Source of the DNA: Streptomyces sp. LS1784
GTDB lineage: Bacteria > Actinomycetota > Actinomycetes > Streptomycetales > Streptomycetaceae
Reading direction: 5' to 3'
Length of the DNA: 38,311 nucleotides
Assembly: GCF_020103755.1 (NCBI RefSeq)
Contig: NZ_JAHSQD010000021.1
Coordinates: 1 to 38,311, forward strand
Part shown: one piece after another, positions 30,971 through 38,311 of the stretch
Position numbering within the stretch: the first letter of the stretch is position 1
Layout of the letters: the number at the start of each line of letters is the position of its first letter
Position numbers and translations under genes: made by a program
The notes under the pieces: model-generated
Databases searched by the model: none
Told to the model about the DNA's origin: nothing
What the model saw: the letters and a program-made list of their open reading frames with translations, nothing else

Positions 30971-32053
30971 CTACTTGGCGCTGTCCCGGGCGAGGGCGAC
31001 CAGGCGGGAGATGGCGCGCAGGTACTTCTTGCGGTAGCCGCCGCGCAGCATCTCCTCCGGGAACACCTGGTCGAAGGGCAGGCCGGAGGCGGTGATCGGC
31101 AGCTCGCGGTCGTACATCCGGTCGGCCAGCACGACCAGGCGCAGCGCGGTGGACTGGTCGTCGACCTGCTTGACGCCGCGCAGGCAGACCGCGGTGACGT
31201 CGTCCAGCAGCGCGCCGTAGCGGCTGGGGTGGACGGCGGACAGGTGGGCGAGCAGGGCGTCGAAGTCGTCCAGCGCGGCGCCGGGGATGCGGGCCGCGGC
31301 GGCCTCGACGGCCTCGTCGGAGTACGGCGGCGGGGCGTCCGGCAGGCCGCGGTGGCGGTAGTCCTGGCCGTCGATCCGCATCGGGCGGAAGTGCGCCGAC
31401 AGGCCCTGGATCTCGCGCAGGAAGTCGGCGGCGGCGAAACGGCCCTCGCCGAGCTTCTCCGGCAGGGTGTTCGAGGTGGCGCACAGCTTCACCCCGTTGT
31501 CGACCAGCCGGCCGAGCAGGGTGGAGACCAGCACGGTGTCGCCCGGGTCGTCCAGCTCGAACTCGTCGATGCAGAGCAGCTTGTGCCCGGAGAGGGTCTG
31601 CACGGCCTGCTGGAAGCCGAGCGCGCCGACCAGGTTGGTCAGTTCGACGAAGGTGCCGAAGGCCTTGGGGCCGGGGGCGGCGTGCCAGAGCGAGGCGAGC
31701 AGGTGGGTCTTGCCGACGCCGTAGCCGCCGTCGAGGTAGACCCCGGCCGGGCCGGTGGGCGCGGGGGCGGAGCGGCGGAACCAGCTGCGCTTGGGTGCGG
31801 AACCGTTTCCCCCGACAAGGGTGGCCGCGAACTGCTCCAGGACCTGGACGGCCTCGTACTGGCTCGGCTGGGTCTGGTCCGGGATGTACGTCCCGAAGCT
31901 CACGTCGGCGAACCGGGGCGGCGGGACCATCTCGGCGACCAGCCGCTCGGCGGGCACGACGGGGCGGCGGTCGGTGAGCGCGATCGGGGAGCCGGACGCG
32001 TGTGCGGCGGCTATCGGCTCGGTCGCGGCGGCGGGGTGGGAGGCTGCGGGCAC
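30971..32053 (-). CDS. zapE: Cell division protein ZapE / AFG1-like ATPase
   Basis: 360-residue P-loop ATPase of the AFG1/ZapE family. Walker A G109-GYGVGKT-116, Walker B 'LLCIDEFEL' near 146-154, sensor 'ATSNTLPEKLGEGRF' near 182-196, and a C-terminal helical part. In E. coli ZapE affects the Z-ring; the actinobacterial role is not established. GTG 32053 is preferred: TACCCT lies 8 nt upstream (leaderless arrangement), and the codons before it overlap the divergent gene's promoter. The longer form from 32125 would add 24 residues. Confidence 0.87.
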   Translation of the reverse strand: MPAASHPAAATEPIAAAHASGSPIALTDRRPVVPAERLVAEMVPPPRFADVSFGTYIPDQTQPSQYEAVQVLEQFAATLVGGNGSAPKRSWFRRSAPAPTGPAGVYLDGGYGVGKTHLLASLWHAAPGPKAFGTFVELTNLVGALGFQQAVQTLSGHKLLCIDEFELDDPGDTVLVSTLLGRLVDNGVKLCATSNTLPEKLGEGRFAAADFLREIQGLSAHFRPMRIDGQDYRHRGLPDAPPPYSDEAVEAAAARIPGAALDDFDALLAHLSAVHPSRYGALLDDVTAVCLRGVKQVDDQSTALRLVVLADRMYDRELPITASGLPFDQVFPEEMLRGGYRKKYLRAISRLVALARDSAK

Positions 32054-32061
32054 ATCAGTAG

Positions 32062-32067
32062 AGGGTA
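32062..32067 (-). promoter_or_regulatory. Candidate -10 for leaderless zapE transcript
   Basis: TACCCT ends 8 nt before GTG 32053. A weak TTCGGA lies 18 nt further upstream. Just beside it, GTACGCC occurs twice with a period of 13 bp (32065 and 32078). Confidence 0.3.
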
Positions 32068-32123
32068 CGCCTGCCCTGTACGCCGTCCGAACGACCCACG
32101 GTCCACGGTGGAAGACTGGGGAC

Positions 32124-32915
32124 ATGCAACAGTTGATCAGCCCGCTGAGCGCGACGCTTGCCGATCCCGCCGCGCTGGAATCGCTCGCCGCCCTCTACGC
32201 GTACCCCGAACAGGTGAATCAGGGGCGCCCCTGGCTGCGCGCCAACATGGTGTCCGGCCTCGACGGCGGGGCCAGGCTGGACGGGCTGTCCGAGGGGCTC
32301 TCCGGCGACGCCGACAAGCGGATCTTCGGGGTGCTGCGGGCGCTGTCGGACGTGGTACTGGTGGGCGCGGAGACGGTCCGCGCCGAGGGCTACCGTCCGG
32401 CCCGGGCGCGCAAGGAGTTCGCGGCAGCCCGGGCCGCGGCGGGGCAGGCGCCCGCCCCGGCGATCGCCGTGGTGAGCCGCTCGCTGCAGCTGGACCTGAC
32501 CGCGCCGCTGTTCACCGAGCCGCTGGTCAGGACGGTGGTGATCACCACCGGGGACGCCCCCGCGGAGCGCCGCCGAGCGGTCGCCGAGGTGGCCGACCTG
32601 GTGCTCGCCGGCACCGGTTCGGTGGACCTGCGGGCGGGCGTGGCGGCCCTGGCCGAACGGGGCTGGACCCGGCTGCTGACCGAGGGCGGCCCGCGCCTGC
32701 TGGGGCAGATCACGGCGGCCGGCCTGCTGGACGAGCTGTGCCTGTCGCTGGCGCCGCTGCTCACCGGGGGCGACGCGCCGCGCATCCTCCACGATGCGCG
32801 AATGCCGGACGTGCAGCGGATGCGGCTGGTCTCATTGATCGAGCAGAAAGGATTCCTCTTCACCCGCTACCTGCGTTACCCGGGTTCGGATGACCCCGTG
32901 ACCCCCCGATCGTGA
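32124..32915 (+). CDS. Pyrimidine/dihydrofolate reductase family protein (RibD C-terminal domain)
   Basis: 263 residues of the RibD_C/DHFR-like fold, NADPH-dependent. Seen: 'WLRANMVSGLDGGARLDG' near 35-52 (substrate region), 'LRALSDVVLVGAETVRAEGY' near 72-91, and 'LLTEGGPRLLGQI' near 183-195 (NADPH-binding Gly-rich loop). No deaminase domain is attached, so it is a stand-alone reductase. A role in riboflavin synthesis is possible, but no rib genes are nearby. ATG 32124 has GGAAG about 9 nt upstream. Divergent from zapE by 70 bp. Confidence 0.88.
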   Translation: MQQLISPLSATLADPAALESLAALYAYPEQVNQGRPWLRANMVSGLDGGARLDGLSEGLSGDADKRIFGVLRALSDVVLVGAETVRAEGYRPARARKEFAAARAAAGQAPAPAIAVVSRSLQLDLTAPLFTEPLVRTVVITTGDAPAERRRAVAEVADLVLAGTGSVDLRAGVAALAERGWTRLLTEGGPRLLGQITAAGLLDELCLSLAPLLTGGDAPRILHDARMPDVQRMRLVSLIEQKGFLFTRYLRYPGSDDPVTPRS

Positions 32916-32966
32916 TCCCGTTATGCGATGCCGGGGCCCGGGGGCCGGCCACTGGAAGGGATTCAC

Positions 32967-33428
32967 GTGTTCAAGACGGTACTGATGATCGAAAAGGCTC
33001 TCTCCGACGCGGACGTGGAGCTCGTCACCACGCTCCACGGCGAGGAGGAGGTGTCCTTCGTCGTCCTGATGCAGCCGCGCGGCAAGCAGGACGAACTGCT
33101 GCGAGCGCTCGACGACGTCGCCCTCGGCCACCTCGACAAGGTGGTGCACGAGCACGACGAGTCCGAGAGCGGGCCGACCGTGGCCACCGAGTCGCTGGAG
33201 CACAGCCTGCGCCACCTGCGCTCGGCCGGGACCGAGGCGGTGGGCGAGCTGGTCGAGGAGAAGCCGCTGGAGCGGCTGCGCGCGGTCGTCGAGGAACACC
33301 GGGCGGACGAGGTGGTGGTGCTCACCTCACCGCACTTCGTCGAGGAGTTCTTCCATCGCGACTGGGCCTCCCAGGCCCGGCACAAGGTAGGGGTCCCGGT
33401 GCTCAGGCTGTTCGCCAGCGACTCCTAG
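32967..33428 (+). CDS. Conserved hypothetical protein, 153 aa (Rossmann-like)
   Basis: Soluble alpha/beta protein. It begins 'VFKTVLMIEKALSDADVELV', has a central acidic and His-rich helix region, and ends with 'ADEVVVLTSPHFVEEFFHRDWASQARHKVGVPVLRLF'-like strand-helix-strand order resembling the last half of universal-stress-protein folds. The nucleotide loop G-x2-G-x9-G of USPs is not visible, so I do not assign it there. GTG 32967 has GGAAGG 7 nt upstream; an ATG at 32928 has no RBS. It lies 51 nt after the reductase and 111 nt before murC on the same strand. Confidence 0.75.
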   Translation: MFKTVLMIEKALSDADVELVTTLHGEEEVSFVVLMQPRGKQDELLRALDDVALGHLDKVVHEHDESESGPTVATESLEHSLRHLRSAGTEAVGELVEEKPLERLRAVVEEHRADEVVVLTSPHFVEEFFHRDWASQARHKVGVPVLRLFASDS

Positions 33429-33539
33429 CCCGGCGCGCCGGTGGTGCAGAATCGTCCTTGCGGTCCGCCCGCGAGGACGATTCCGTCTTCCCGTCCCGTC
33501 CGCCCGACCTGTCTGCCCCCGCCCGTACGGAGCCACGCC

Positions 33540-34970
33540 TTGAACGACGCCGCGCACGACCTGCACGCCCCGCACTTCATCGGCATCGGCGGCGCCGGGA
33601 TGTCCGGCCTGGCGAAGATCCTCGCCGTGCGCGGGGCCAGCGTCTCCGGCAGCGACTCCAAGGAGTCCGAGACCGTCCTCGCGCTGCGCGCCCTCGGCGC
33701 CACCGTGCACGTCGGCCACGCCGCCGAGCACGTGCCGGACGGCACCAGCAGCGTGGTCGTCTCCAGCGCGATCCGCGCCGACAACCCGGAGCTGGTGGCC
33801 GCCCACGAGCGCGGCATCCCGGTGGTGCACCGCTCCGACGCGCTGGCCGCGCTGATGGGCGGCCGCCGGGCGCTGGCGGTGGCCGGCACCCACGGCAAGA
33901 CCACCACCACCAGCATGCTCGCCGTCGCCCTCGGCGAGCTGGGCCTGGACGCCTCCTACGCGATCGGCGGCGACCTCGACGCGCCCGGCTCCAACGCCCA
34001 CCACGGCACCGGCGAGATCTTCGTCGCCGAGGCGGACGAGAGCGACCGCAGCTTCCACAAGTACGCGCCCGAGGTGGCGATCGTGCTCAACGTGGAGCTG
34101 GACCACCACGCCAACTACGCCTCGATCGAGGAGATCTACGAGTCCTTCGAGACCTTCGTCGGCCGGATCGTCCCCGGCGGCACCCTGGTGGTCTCGGCCG
34201 ACCACGACGGCGCCCGCGAGCTCACCTCCCGGGTGGCCGGCCGCGAGGGCCTGAACGTGGTGACGGTCGGCTCCGCCGAGGACGCCGACCTGCGGGTGCT
34301 GTCGGTGGTCGCCCACGGCATGACCAGCGAGGTCACGGTGCTGCTGGACGGCGCCGAGCTGGCCTTCACCGTCTCGGTGCCCGGCCGGCACTACGCCCAC
34401 AACGCGGTGGCCGCGCTGGCCGCCGGCGTCGCGCTGGGCGTCCCGGCCGCCGACCTGGCCAAGGCGCTCGGCGCCTACACCGGCGTGCGCCGCCGCCTCC
34501 AGCTCAAGGGCGAGGCCGGCGGGGTCCAGGTGATCGACTCCTACGCCCACCACCCCACCGAGATGACCGCCGACCTGGAGGCGATCCGCGAGGGCCTGAC
34601 CGGCGAGGGCCGGGTGCTGGTGGTCTTCCAGCCGCACCTGTTCAGCCGCACCCAGCAGCTCTCCGAGGAGATGGGCCGGGCCCTGGCGCTGGCCGACGCC
34701 TCGGTGGTGCTGGACATCTACCCGGCCCGCGAGGACCCGATCCCCGGGGTGACCAGCGAGCTGATCGTCGACGCCGCCCGCCGGGCCGGCGCCGAGGTCA
34801 CCGCCGAGCACTCCTTCGCCGCCGCCCCCGCCCTGCTGGCCGGCCTCGCCCGTCCCGGCGACCTGCTGCTCACCATGGGCGCCGGGGACGTCACCAACCT
34901 CGGGCCGGCCATCCTGGACCACCTCGGGGGAGGCCTGGCCCACCTCACGAACGTTGCTTCCAACGTCTGA
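33540..34970 (+). CDS. murC: UDP-N-acetylmuramate--L-alanine ligase
   Basis: 476-residue Mur ligase that adds the first amino acid of the peptidoglycan stem peptide. N-terminal UDP-binding 'HFIGIGGAGMSGLAKIL' near 12-28; ATP loop G116-THGKTTTT-124; central 'NVELDHHANY'; C-terminal 'YAHHPTEMTADL' and 'FQPHLFSRT' blocks of MurC. The start appears to be TTG 33540 with GGAG 7 nt upstream (33529-33532); no ATG or GTG lies before the conserved domain with a usable RBS. It is far from the usual dcw division cluster, as is common for Streptomyces murC. msrB follows after 31 nt. Confidence 0.94.
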   Translation: MNDAAHDLHAPHFIGIGGAGMSGLAKILAVRGASVSGSDSKESETVLALRALGATVHVGHAAEHVPDGTSSVVVSSAIRADNPELVAAHERGIPVVHRSDALAALMGGRRALAVAGTHGKTTTTSMLAVALGELGLDASYAIGGDLDAPGSNAHHGTGEIFVAEADESDRSFHKYAPEVAIVLNVELDHHANYASIEEIYESFETFVGRIVPGGTLVVSADHDGARELTSRVAGREGLNVVTVGSAEDADLRVLSVVAHGMTSEVTVLLDGAELAFTVSVPGRHYAHNAVAALAAGVALGVPAADLAKALGAYTGVRRRLQLKGEAGGVQVIDSYAHHPTEMTADLEAIREGLTGEGRVLVVFQPHLFSRTQQLSEEMGRALALADASVVLDIYPAREDPIPGVTSELIVDAARRAGAEVTAEHSFAAAPALLAGLARPGDLLLTMGAGDVTNLGPAILDHLGGGLAHLTNVASNV

Positions 34971-35001
34971 CCCGTACGTACACCGCGACCGGGAGCCCGT
35001 G

Positions 35002-35406
35002 ATGAGCTACGAGATCGAGAAGACCGAGGCCGAGTGGCGCGCCCAGCTCAGCCCCGAGGAGTACCACGTACTCCGCGAGGCGGGCACCGAGCGCCCGTTC
35101 ACCGGTGAGTACACCGACACCAAGACGGTGGGCGTCTACAGCTGCCGGGCCTGCGGGGCCGAGCTGTTCAGCTCCGGGACCAAGTTCGACAGCCACTGCG
35201 GCTGGCCGTCCTTCTACGATGCGCGCGACTCCGACGCCGTGGAGCTGCTGGAGGACAACAGCCTCGGCATGCGACGTGTCGAGGTGCGCTGCGCGACGTG
35301 CGGCGGGCACCTCGGGCACGTCTTCGAGGGGGAGGGCTACGGAACTCCGACCGACCTGCGGTACTGCATCAACAGCGTCTCGCTGACGCTGAGGCCGGCC
35401 GGGTAG
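35002..35406 (+). CDS. msrB: Peptide-methionine (R)-S-oxide reductase
   Basis: 134-residue repair enzyme reducing methionine-R-sulfoxide in proteins. It has the structural zinc ligands C48/C51 (CRAC) and C97/C100 (CATC), the catalytic thiol C122 in 'RYCINSVSL', the recycling-type C66 (DSHCGWPSF), and 'GGHLGHVFEG' near residue 101. Complete family length. ATG 35002 has GGGAG 6 nt upstream. It is 31 nt from murC and may be co-transcribed with it; a long palindrome terminates the unit. Confidence 0.96.
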   Translation: MSYEIEKTEAEWRAQLSPEEYHVLREAGTERPFTGEYTDTKTVGVYSCRACGAELFSSGTKFDSHCGWPSFYDARDSDAVELLEDNSLGMRRVEVRCATCGGHLGHVFEGEGYGTPTDLRYCINSVSLTLRPAG

Positions 35407-35419
35407 GACGACCGGCAGG

Positions 35420-35449
35420 AGGCCCGGGCACCGTACGGTGCCCGGGCCT
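35420..35449. terminator. Perfect palindromic terminator between msrB and P450
   Basis: A 30-bp perfect palindrome (left half AGGCCCGGGCACCGT) between convergent genes. It ends 5 nt before the P450 stop, so it can terminate both directions. Confidence 0.88.
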
Positions 35450-35454
35450 GCGCG

Positions 35455-36648
35455 TCATCCCGCGACCGGTTCGAAGCGGACCGGCAGGTGCATCAGGGCG
35501 CGGTGGAACGGGCCCGGGCGCCAGAGCAACTCCTCGGCGGGGGTCGACAGTTCGAGATCACTGAGGCGGCTGCCCAGCTGCTCGACGGCGGTGATCGCGA
35601 TCAGCAGGGCCGGGTCCCTGGCCGGGCAGGCGTGCGGGCCGGCCGCCCAGGCCAGGTGGGCGCTCTCGCCGCTGCGCAGCCCGCCGTCCCCGGTGGGCGG
35701 CGCGGCCTGGGAGTTGGCGGCCGCGTACGAGACCAGGACCAGCGACCCCGCCTTGATCTCCCGGCCGTGGAAGGTGATGTCGTACCGCGGGTAGTGGGCC
35801 GAGAGGTTGGCCATCGGCGGCTCGTGCCAGAGCACCTCGTCGATCGCCTGGTGGGCGGTCATCGCGCCGCCGAACAGCGAGCCGGCGTAGCGGGCGTCGG
35901 TGAGCAGGCGCAGCAGGGCGTTGCCGATCAGGTTGGTGGTCGGCTCGTGCCCGGCGATCAGGGTCAGGGTGATCTGCCGGATCACCTCGTCGTCGTCCAG
36001 CCCGACCGGGTGGGTGACGTACCAGGAGGCCAGGTCGTGCCGGGGGCGCTCGCGGCGCTCGGCGACCATCGCGGTGACCACCGCCAGGAGCTTCCCGTAC
36101 GAGGCGCCCGCCTGCGCGGTGGACTCGATCAGCCCGGTGATCGAGTCCACCACCTCGGCGCGCTGCTCCTGCGGCACGCCGAACCAGGTGGTGAGCACGA
36201 AGGCGGGCAACTGGCGGGCGTACTCGGCGATCAGGTCGGCGTGTCCGGCGCCGGCGAAGCGGTCGATCAGCCGGTGCGCGGTCTCGGCGACCTGCCGCTG
36301 GAGCCGATGCGGTTCGAACAGCGCGAGGGCGTCGGTGATCACCGCTCGGTAGCGCGCGTGCGTCTCGCCGTCGCTGAACATGGCGGTCGGACGGTAGCCG
36401 AGCATCGGCATCAGCGGGGAGTCCGGCGGGATGGTCCGCTGCCAGGCCCGGGAGTCCTTGGAGAAGGTGTCGGTGTCGCGCAGCAGGTCCAGCGCGGCCT
36501 GGTAGTCGGTGACCAGCAGGGCCTGGACGCCGGGCGCGATCTCCACCGGGGCGACCGGGCCGTGCCGCCGCAGCCGCTCGTAGACCAGCTTGGGATCGGC
36601 GGCGAAGACCGGCCCGTGGATCGGGGTCGGTCGGGACTCGACGGTCAC
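35455..36648 (-). CDS. Conservon cytochrome P450, CYP157-like, lacking the ExxR arginine
   Basis: 397 residues. The I-helix is A232-G-H-E-P-T-T238, with an atypical His-Glu where A/G-G-x-D/E-T is usual. The K-helix reads E271-V-L-W274, so the otherwise invariant ExxR arginine is absent. The haem loop is W334-A-A-G-P-H-A-C341-P, keeping the Cys ligand but with Trp for the first Phe and Pro for the last Gly. These deviations match the published CYP157 family of Streptomyces, found in conservons. GTG 36648 overlaps the stop of the upstream GTPase gene (GTGA), so it is the last gene of the cvn operon. Substrate unknown. Confidence 0.9.
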   Translation of the reverse strand: MTVESRPTPIHGPVFAADPKLVYERLRRHGPVAPVEIAPGVQALLVTDYQAALDLLRDTDTFSKDSRAWQRTIPPDSPLMPMLGYRPTAMFSDGETHARYRAVITDALALFEPHRLQRQVAETAHRLIDRFAGAGHADLIAEYARQLPAFVLTTWFGVPQEQRAEVVDSITGLIESTAQAGASYGKLLAVVTAMVAERRERPRHDLASWYVTHPVGLDDDEVIRQITLTLIAGHEPTTNLIGNALLRLLTDARYAGSLFGGAMTAHQAIDEVLWHEPPMANLSAHYPRYDITFHGREIKAGSLVLVSYAAANSQAAPPTGDGGLRSGESAHLAWAAGPHACPARDPALLIAITAVEQLGSRLSDLELSTPAEELLWRPGPFHRALMHLPVRFEPVAG

Positions 36649-37328
36649 GGCTGCTCCGGGGTGGCGGGGGCGGCGGCGGGCAGGGCGTCCAGGATGTGCT
36701 CGGCCAGCGCGATCAGCGCGTCCAGGCTGCTGTCGCGCTCGCGGGCGTCGCAGAGCAGCAGCGGGGTGGCGGGGTGCAGGTCCAGGTGGGTGCGCAGCAC
36801 CTCGACCGGGTGGTCCGGTGCGTCGGGGAAGCGGTTGACCGCGACGGCGTACGGCAGTCCCTGCTCCTCGACCATGTCCATGATCTCGAAGGAGTCCGCC
36901 AGCCGGCGGGTGTCGGCGAGCACCAGCGCGCCCAGGGCGCCGCGGGCGATGTCCTGCCAGAGCGGGAAGAAGCGGCGCTGGCCGGGAGTGCCGAACATGT
37001 AGAGCACGACGTTGCCGGGCAGGGTGAGCCGGCCGAAGTCGACGGCGACGGTGGTGGTGGCCTTCTCGGGCAGGCCGGCCAGGTCGTCCACCGGGCGGCC
37101 GGTCTCGGTCATCGCCTCCTCGGTGTGCAGGGTGGCGATCTCGGAGAGGGTGCGGATGAGGGTGGTCTTGCCGACCCCGAACGGGCCGGCCACCACCAGC
37201 TTCATCAGCGTCTGGTCCTGGTCGGGCAGGTAGCCCACCCGGCCCGGCTGATCCACCCCTCCGGGCCGGATCGTCTGGTCTTCCGGGTCCGGCCGGCCGG
37301 CCGGGTCACCGGAGCGCACGGAGTCCAA
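36645..37328 (-). CDS. Conservon GTP-binding protein CvnD
   Basis: 227-residue small GTPase-like protein. The P-loop is G48-PFGVGKT-55, then 'MFGTPGQRRFFPLW' near 109-122 (switch II, with Gly in place of the usual Asp) and 'AVNRFPDAPDHP' near 162-173 (an NKxD variant). CvnD acts with CvnA-C in a membrane-associated complex compared to eukaryotic G-protein systems. The start is TTG 37328 (GAGG 7 nt upstream) or GTG 37319; both overlap the DUF742 gene. The first roughly 40 residues are polar and unstructured. Confidence 0.88.
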   Translation of the reverse strand: MDSVRSGDPAGRPDPEDQTIRPGGVDQPGRVGYLPDQDQTLMKLVVAGPFGVGKTTLIRTLSEIATLHTEEAMTETGRPVDDLAGLPEKATTTVAVDFGRLTLPGNVVLYMFGTPGQRRFFPLWQDIARGALGALVLADTRRLADSFEIMDMVEEQGLPYAVAVNRFPDAPDHPVEVLRTHLDLHPATPLLLCDARERDSSLDALIALAEHILDALPAAAPATPEQP

Positions 37329-37659
37329 CGAGGAGCCTCTCGACGATGGAGCGGTCGGTCTGCTGGGCGCGCGGGATCGGCGCGCGGGCGTGCAGGCAGC
37401 CCGCCTCGACCAGGTCGGCCGCGAGGAAGACGGTGGCGCTGACCGGCAGGCGCAGGTGCGCGGCGGCCTCCACCACGGTCAGCGCGCCGGGGCGCAGCAG
37501 GTCCCAGAGCCGGCGGTGTTCGGGTTCCAGCGCGGCCGGCGGGTCGGCGCGGTCGGCGAACAGCACGGTCAGCCGCTCGAAGCCCTTGGTGCCGGGGCTG
37601 CTGCGGCCTCCGGTGGCCAGGTAGGCGGGCACCATCCGCCTGCGGGGGACGGCGGTCAT
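37306..37659 (-). CDS. Conservon DUF742 protein CvnC
   Basis: 117 residues of the DUF742 family. 'MVPAYLATGGR' near 9-19 and a winged-helix-like core with 'LRPGALTVVEAAAHLRLPVSATVFLAADLVEAGCL' type order near 59-93; it ends with a basic 'ERLLVGLRALR'. ATG 37659 overlaps the CvnB stop (ATGA). Known from S. coelicolor conservons to associate with CvnA, CvnB and CvnD; the biochemical role is unclear. Confidence 0.9.
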   Translation of the reverse strand: MTAVPRRRMVPAYLATGGRSSPGTKGFERLTVLFADRADPPAALEPEHRRLWDLLRPGALTVVEAAAHLRLPVSATVFLAADLVEAGCLHARAPIPRAQQTDRSIVERLLVGLRALR

Positions 37660-38087
37660 GACCGGCCGTCGTCGTCCTGCCGCCGGGTCGGGCTCGCGAG
37701 CGCGCGACCCAGGGCGGCGACCTGCAGCTGCATCTGGTAGGCCACGTTGCCGAGCTGGGCGTCCGGCGAGGTGAACACGGCGAGCGAGGTGTTCTCCCCG
37801 GCGGGCACCACGATGGCGTAGCCGAGGTCGGACTCCACCACGGTCTGGGCCAGCCGGGGCCGCTCGGCGTCGGTGAACGCGGTGGTGAAGGCCCGGGCGG
37901 CGGCGTGCACGGTGGCGGTCATCGCGGCGACCCGCTCGGCCGAGGCGCGGTCCAGGCCGCCCGAGGCGCCCTCGACCAGGCCGTCCCCGGTGGCGACGAC
38001 CGCGTGCAGCACCCCCGGCAGCTCCAGCAGCGGGGTCAGCACCCACGAGATCTCGTCGGTGGCGGTCGGGCTGGGCGTGCTGCTCAC
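37656..38087 (-). CDS. Conservon roadblock/LC7 domain protein CvnB
   Basis: 143 residues, roadblock/LC7 fold, probably a GTPase regulator by analogy with MglB. The core 'LPGVLHAVVATGDGLVEGASGGLDR' type pattern is at about 23-47, followed by 'AGENTSLAVFTSPDAQLGNVAYQMQ' near 99-123. GTG 38087 has AAGGAG 7 nt upstream and overlaps the upstream sensor gene stop (GTGA). Confidence 0.92.
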   Translation of the reverse strand: MSSTPSPTATDEISWVLTPLLELPGVLHAVVATGDGLVEGASGGLDRASAERVAAMTATVHAAARAFTTAFTDAERPRLAQTVVESDLGYAIVVPAGENTSLAVFTSPDAQLGNVAYQMQLQVAALGRALASPTRRQDDDGRS

Positions 38088-38311
38088 TGCTCGGCTCCTT
38101 CTGAGGTCGGACCGGTGCTCTGGTCACCGGGGTCGCGGCCGGCGGTGGTGCCGCCGGGGGTGCTGGTGGTGTTCGTCGTGCCGGTGATGCTGCCGCTGTC
38201 TCCGGGGGCGGCCCGGCCGGGTGCGGCGCCGACGGCCTCCTCGCGGACGGCCCGGGCCACGGCTGCCCGGCCGGAGTCGGTGCCCCGCTGCAGCGCCTGC
38301 CAGTGGGCGGC
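38084..38311 (-). CDS. Conservon sensor kinase-like CvnA, C-terminal end only
   Basis: 75 codons plus stop are visible; the gene continues past the window end. It begins in frame with AAHWQALQRGTDSGR, typical of the variable cytoplasmic tail of CvnA histidine-kinase-like proteins. A Gly/Thr/Pro-rich disordered segment follows, ending SEGAEQ. No catalytic part is visible; identity rests on its position directly before cvnB with a 4-nt GTGA overlap. Confidence 0.78.
   Translation of the reverse strand, partial: AAHWQALQRGTDSGRAAVARAVREEAVGAAPGRAAPGDSGSITGTTNTTSTPGGTTAGRDPGDQSTGPTSEGAEQ

Noticed and set aside
35455..38311. P450 as part of a secondary-metabolite cluster
   Set aside because: Its neighbours are cvnA-D and msrB/murC. 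No synthase, transporter or regulator of a biosynthetic cluster is present.

Overview
The window is 38.3 kb of very GC-rich chromosome from a Streptomyces/Kitasatospora-type actinomycete. The evidence is a whiA sporulation regulator, a 'conservon' (cvn) operon ending in a P450, an RbpA-family RNA polymerase-binding protein, a mycothiol-dependent-type enzyme, an LAxTG cell-wall anchor signal, and many GTG/TTG starts. Most of it is conserved core chromosome. I see no tRNA, rRNA, IS element, prophage or CRISPR.

Layout. (1) 1-1210: a secreted choice-of-anchor-A protein cut by the window edge exactly after a putative sortase E signal; a DasR-like palindrome overlaps its predicted -35. (2) 1474-4603: haem A synthase ctaA, a small conserved hypothetical, a DUF2461 gene, and haem O synthase ctaB on the opposite strand. 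(3) 5085-11917: the pentose phosphate operon tkt-tal-zwf-opcA-pgl, the last three translationally coupled by ATGA overlaps. (4) 11983-15965, minus strand: gap-pgk-tpiA-secG and an RbpA-family gene. (5) 16291-21465, minus strand: uvrC, an unannotated 41-codon ORF, rapZ, yvcK and whiA. The small ORF overlaps both neighbours by 4 nt. (6) 21550-25012: a Rieske lipoprotein and uvrA. (7) 25303-26739: a DinB/mycothiol enzyme and an MBL-fold hydrolase. (8) 26815-30934, minus strand: uvrB, terD and terC; terC is preceded by a yybP-ykoY (Mn2+) riboswitch whose expression platform can be read directly. (9) 30971-35406: zapE on the minus strand, then a RibD-C reductase, a hypothetical, murC (TTG start) and msrB. 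(10) 35455-38311, minus strand: a conservon cvnA(partial)-B-C-D-P450, every junction overlapping; the P450 lacks the ExxR arginine, as in CYP157.

The genes combine central carbon flow (NADPH and ribose via the PPP, lower glycolysis), respiratory haem a synthesis, nucleotide excision repair (uvrA, B and C all within 12 kb), peptidoglycan synthesis and control (murC, rapZ/yvcK), oxidative and metal stress (msrB, TerC/TerD) and development (whiA, cvn). The most novel candidate is the small ORF between uvrC and rapZ. The best-supported regulatory element is the terC riboswitch with an RBS-sequestering hairpin.
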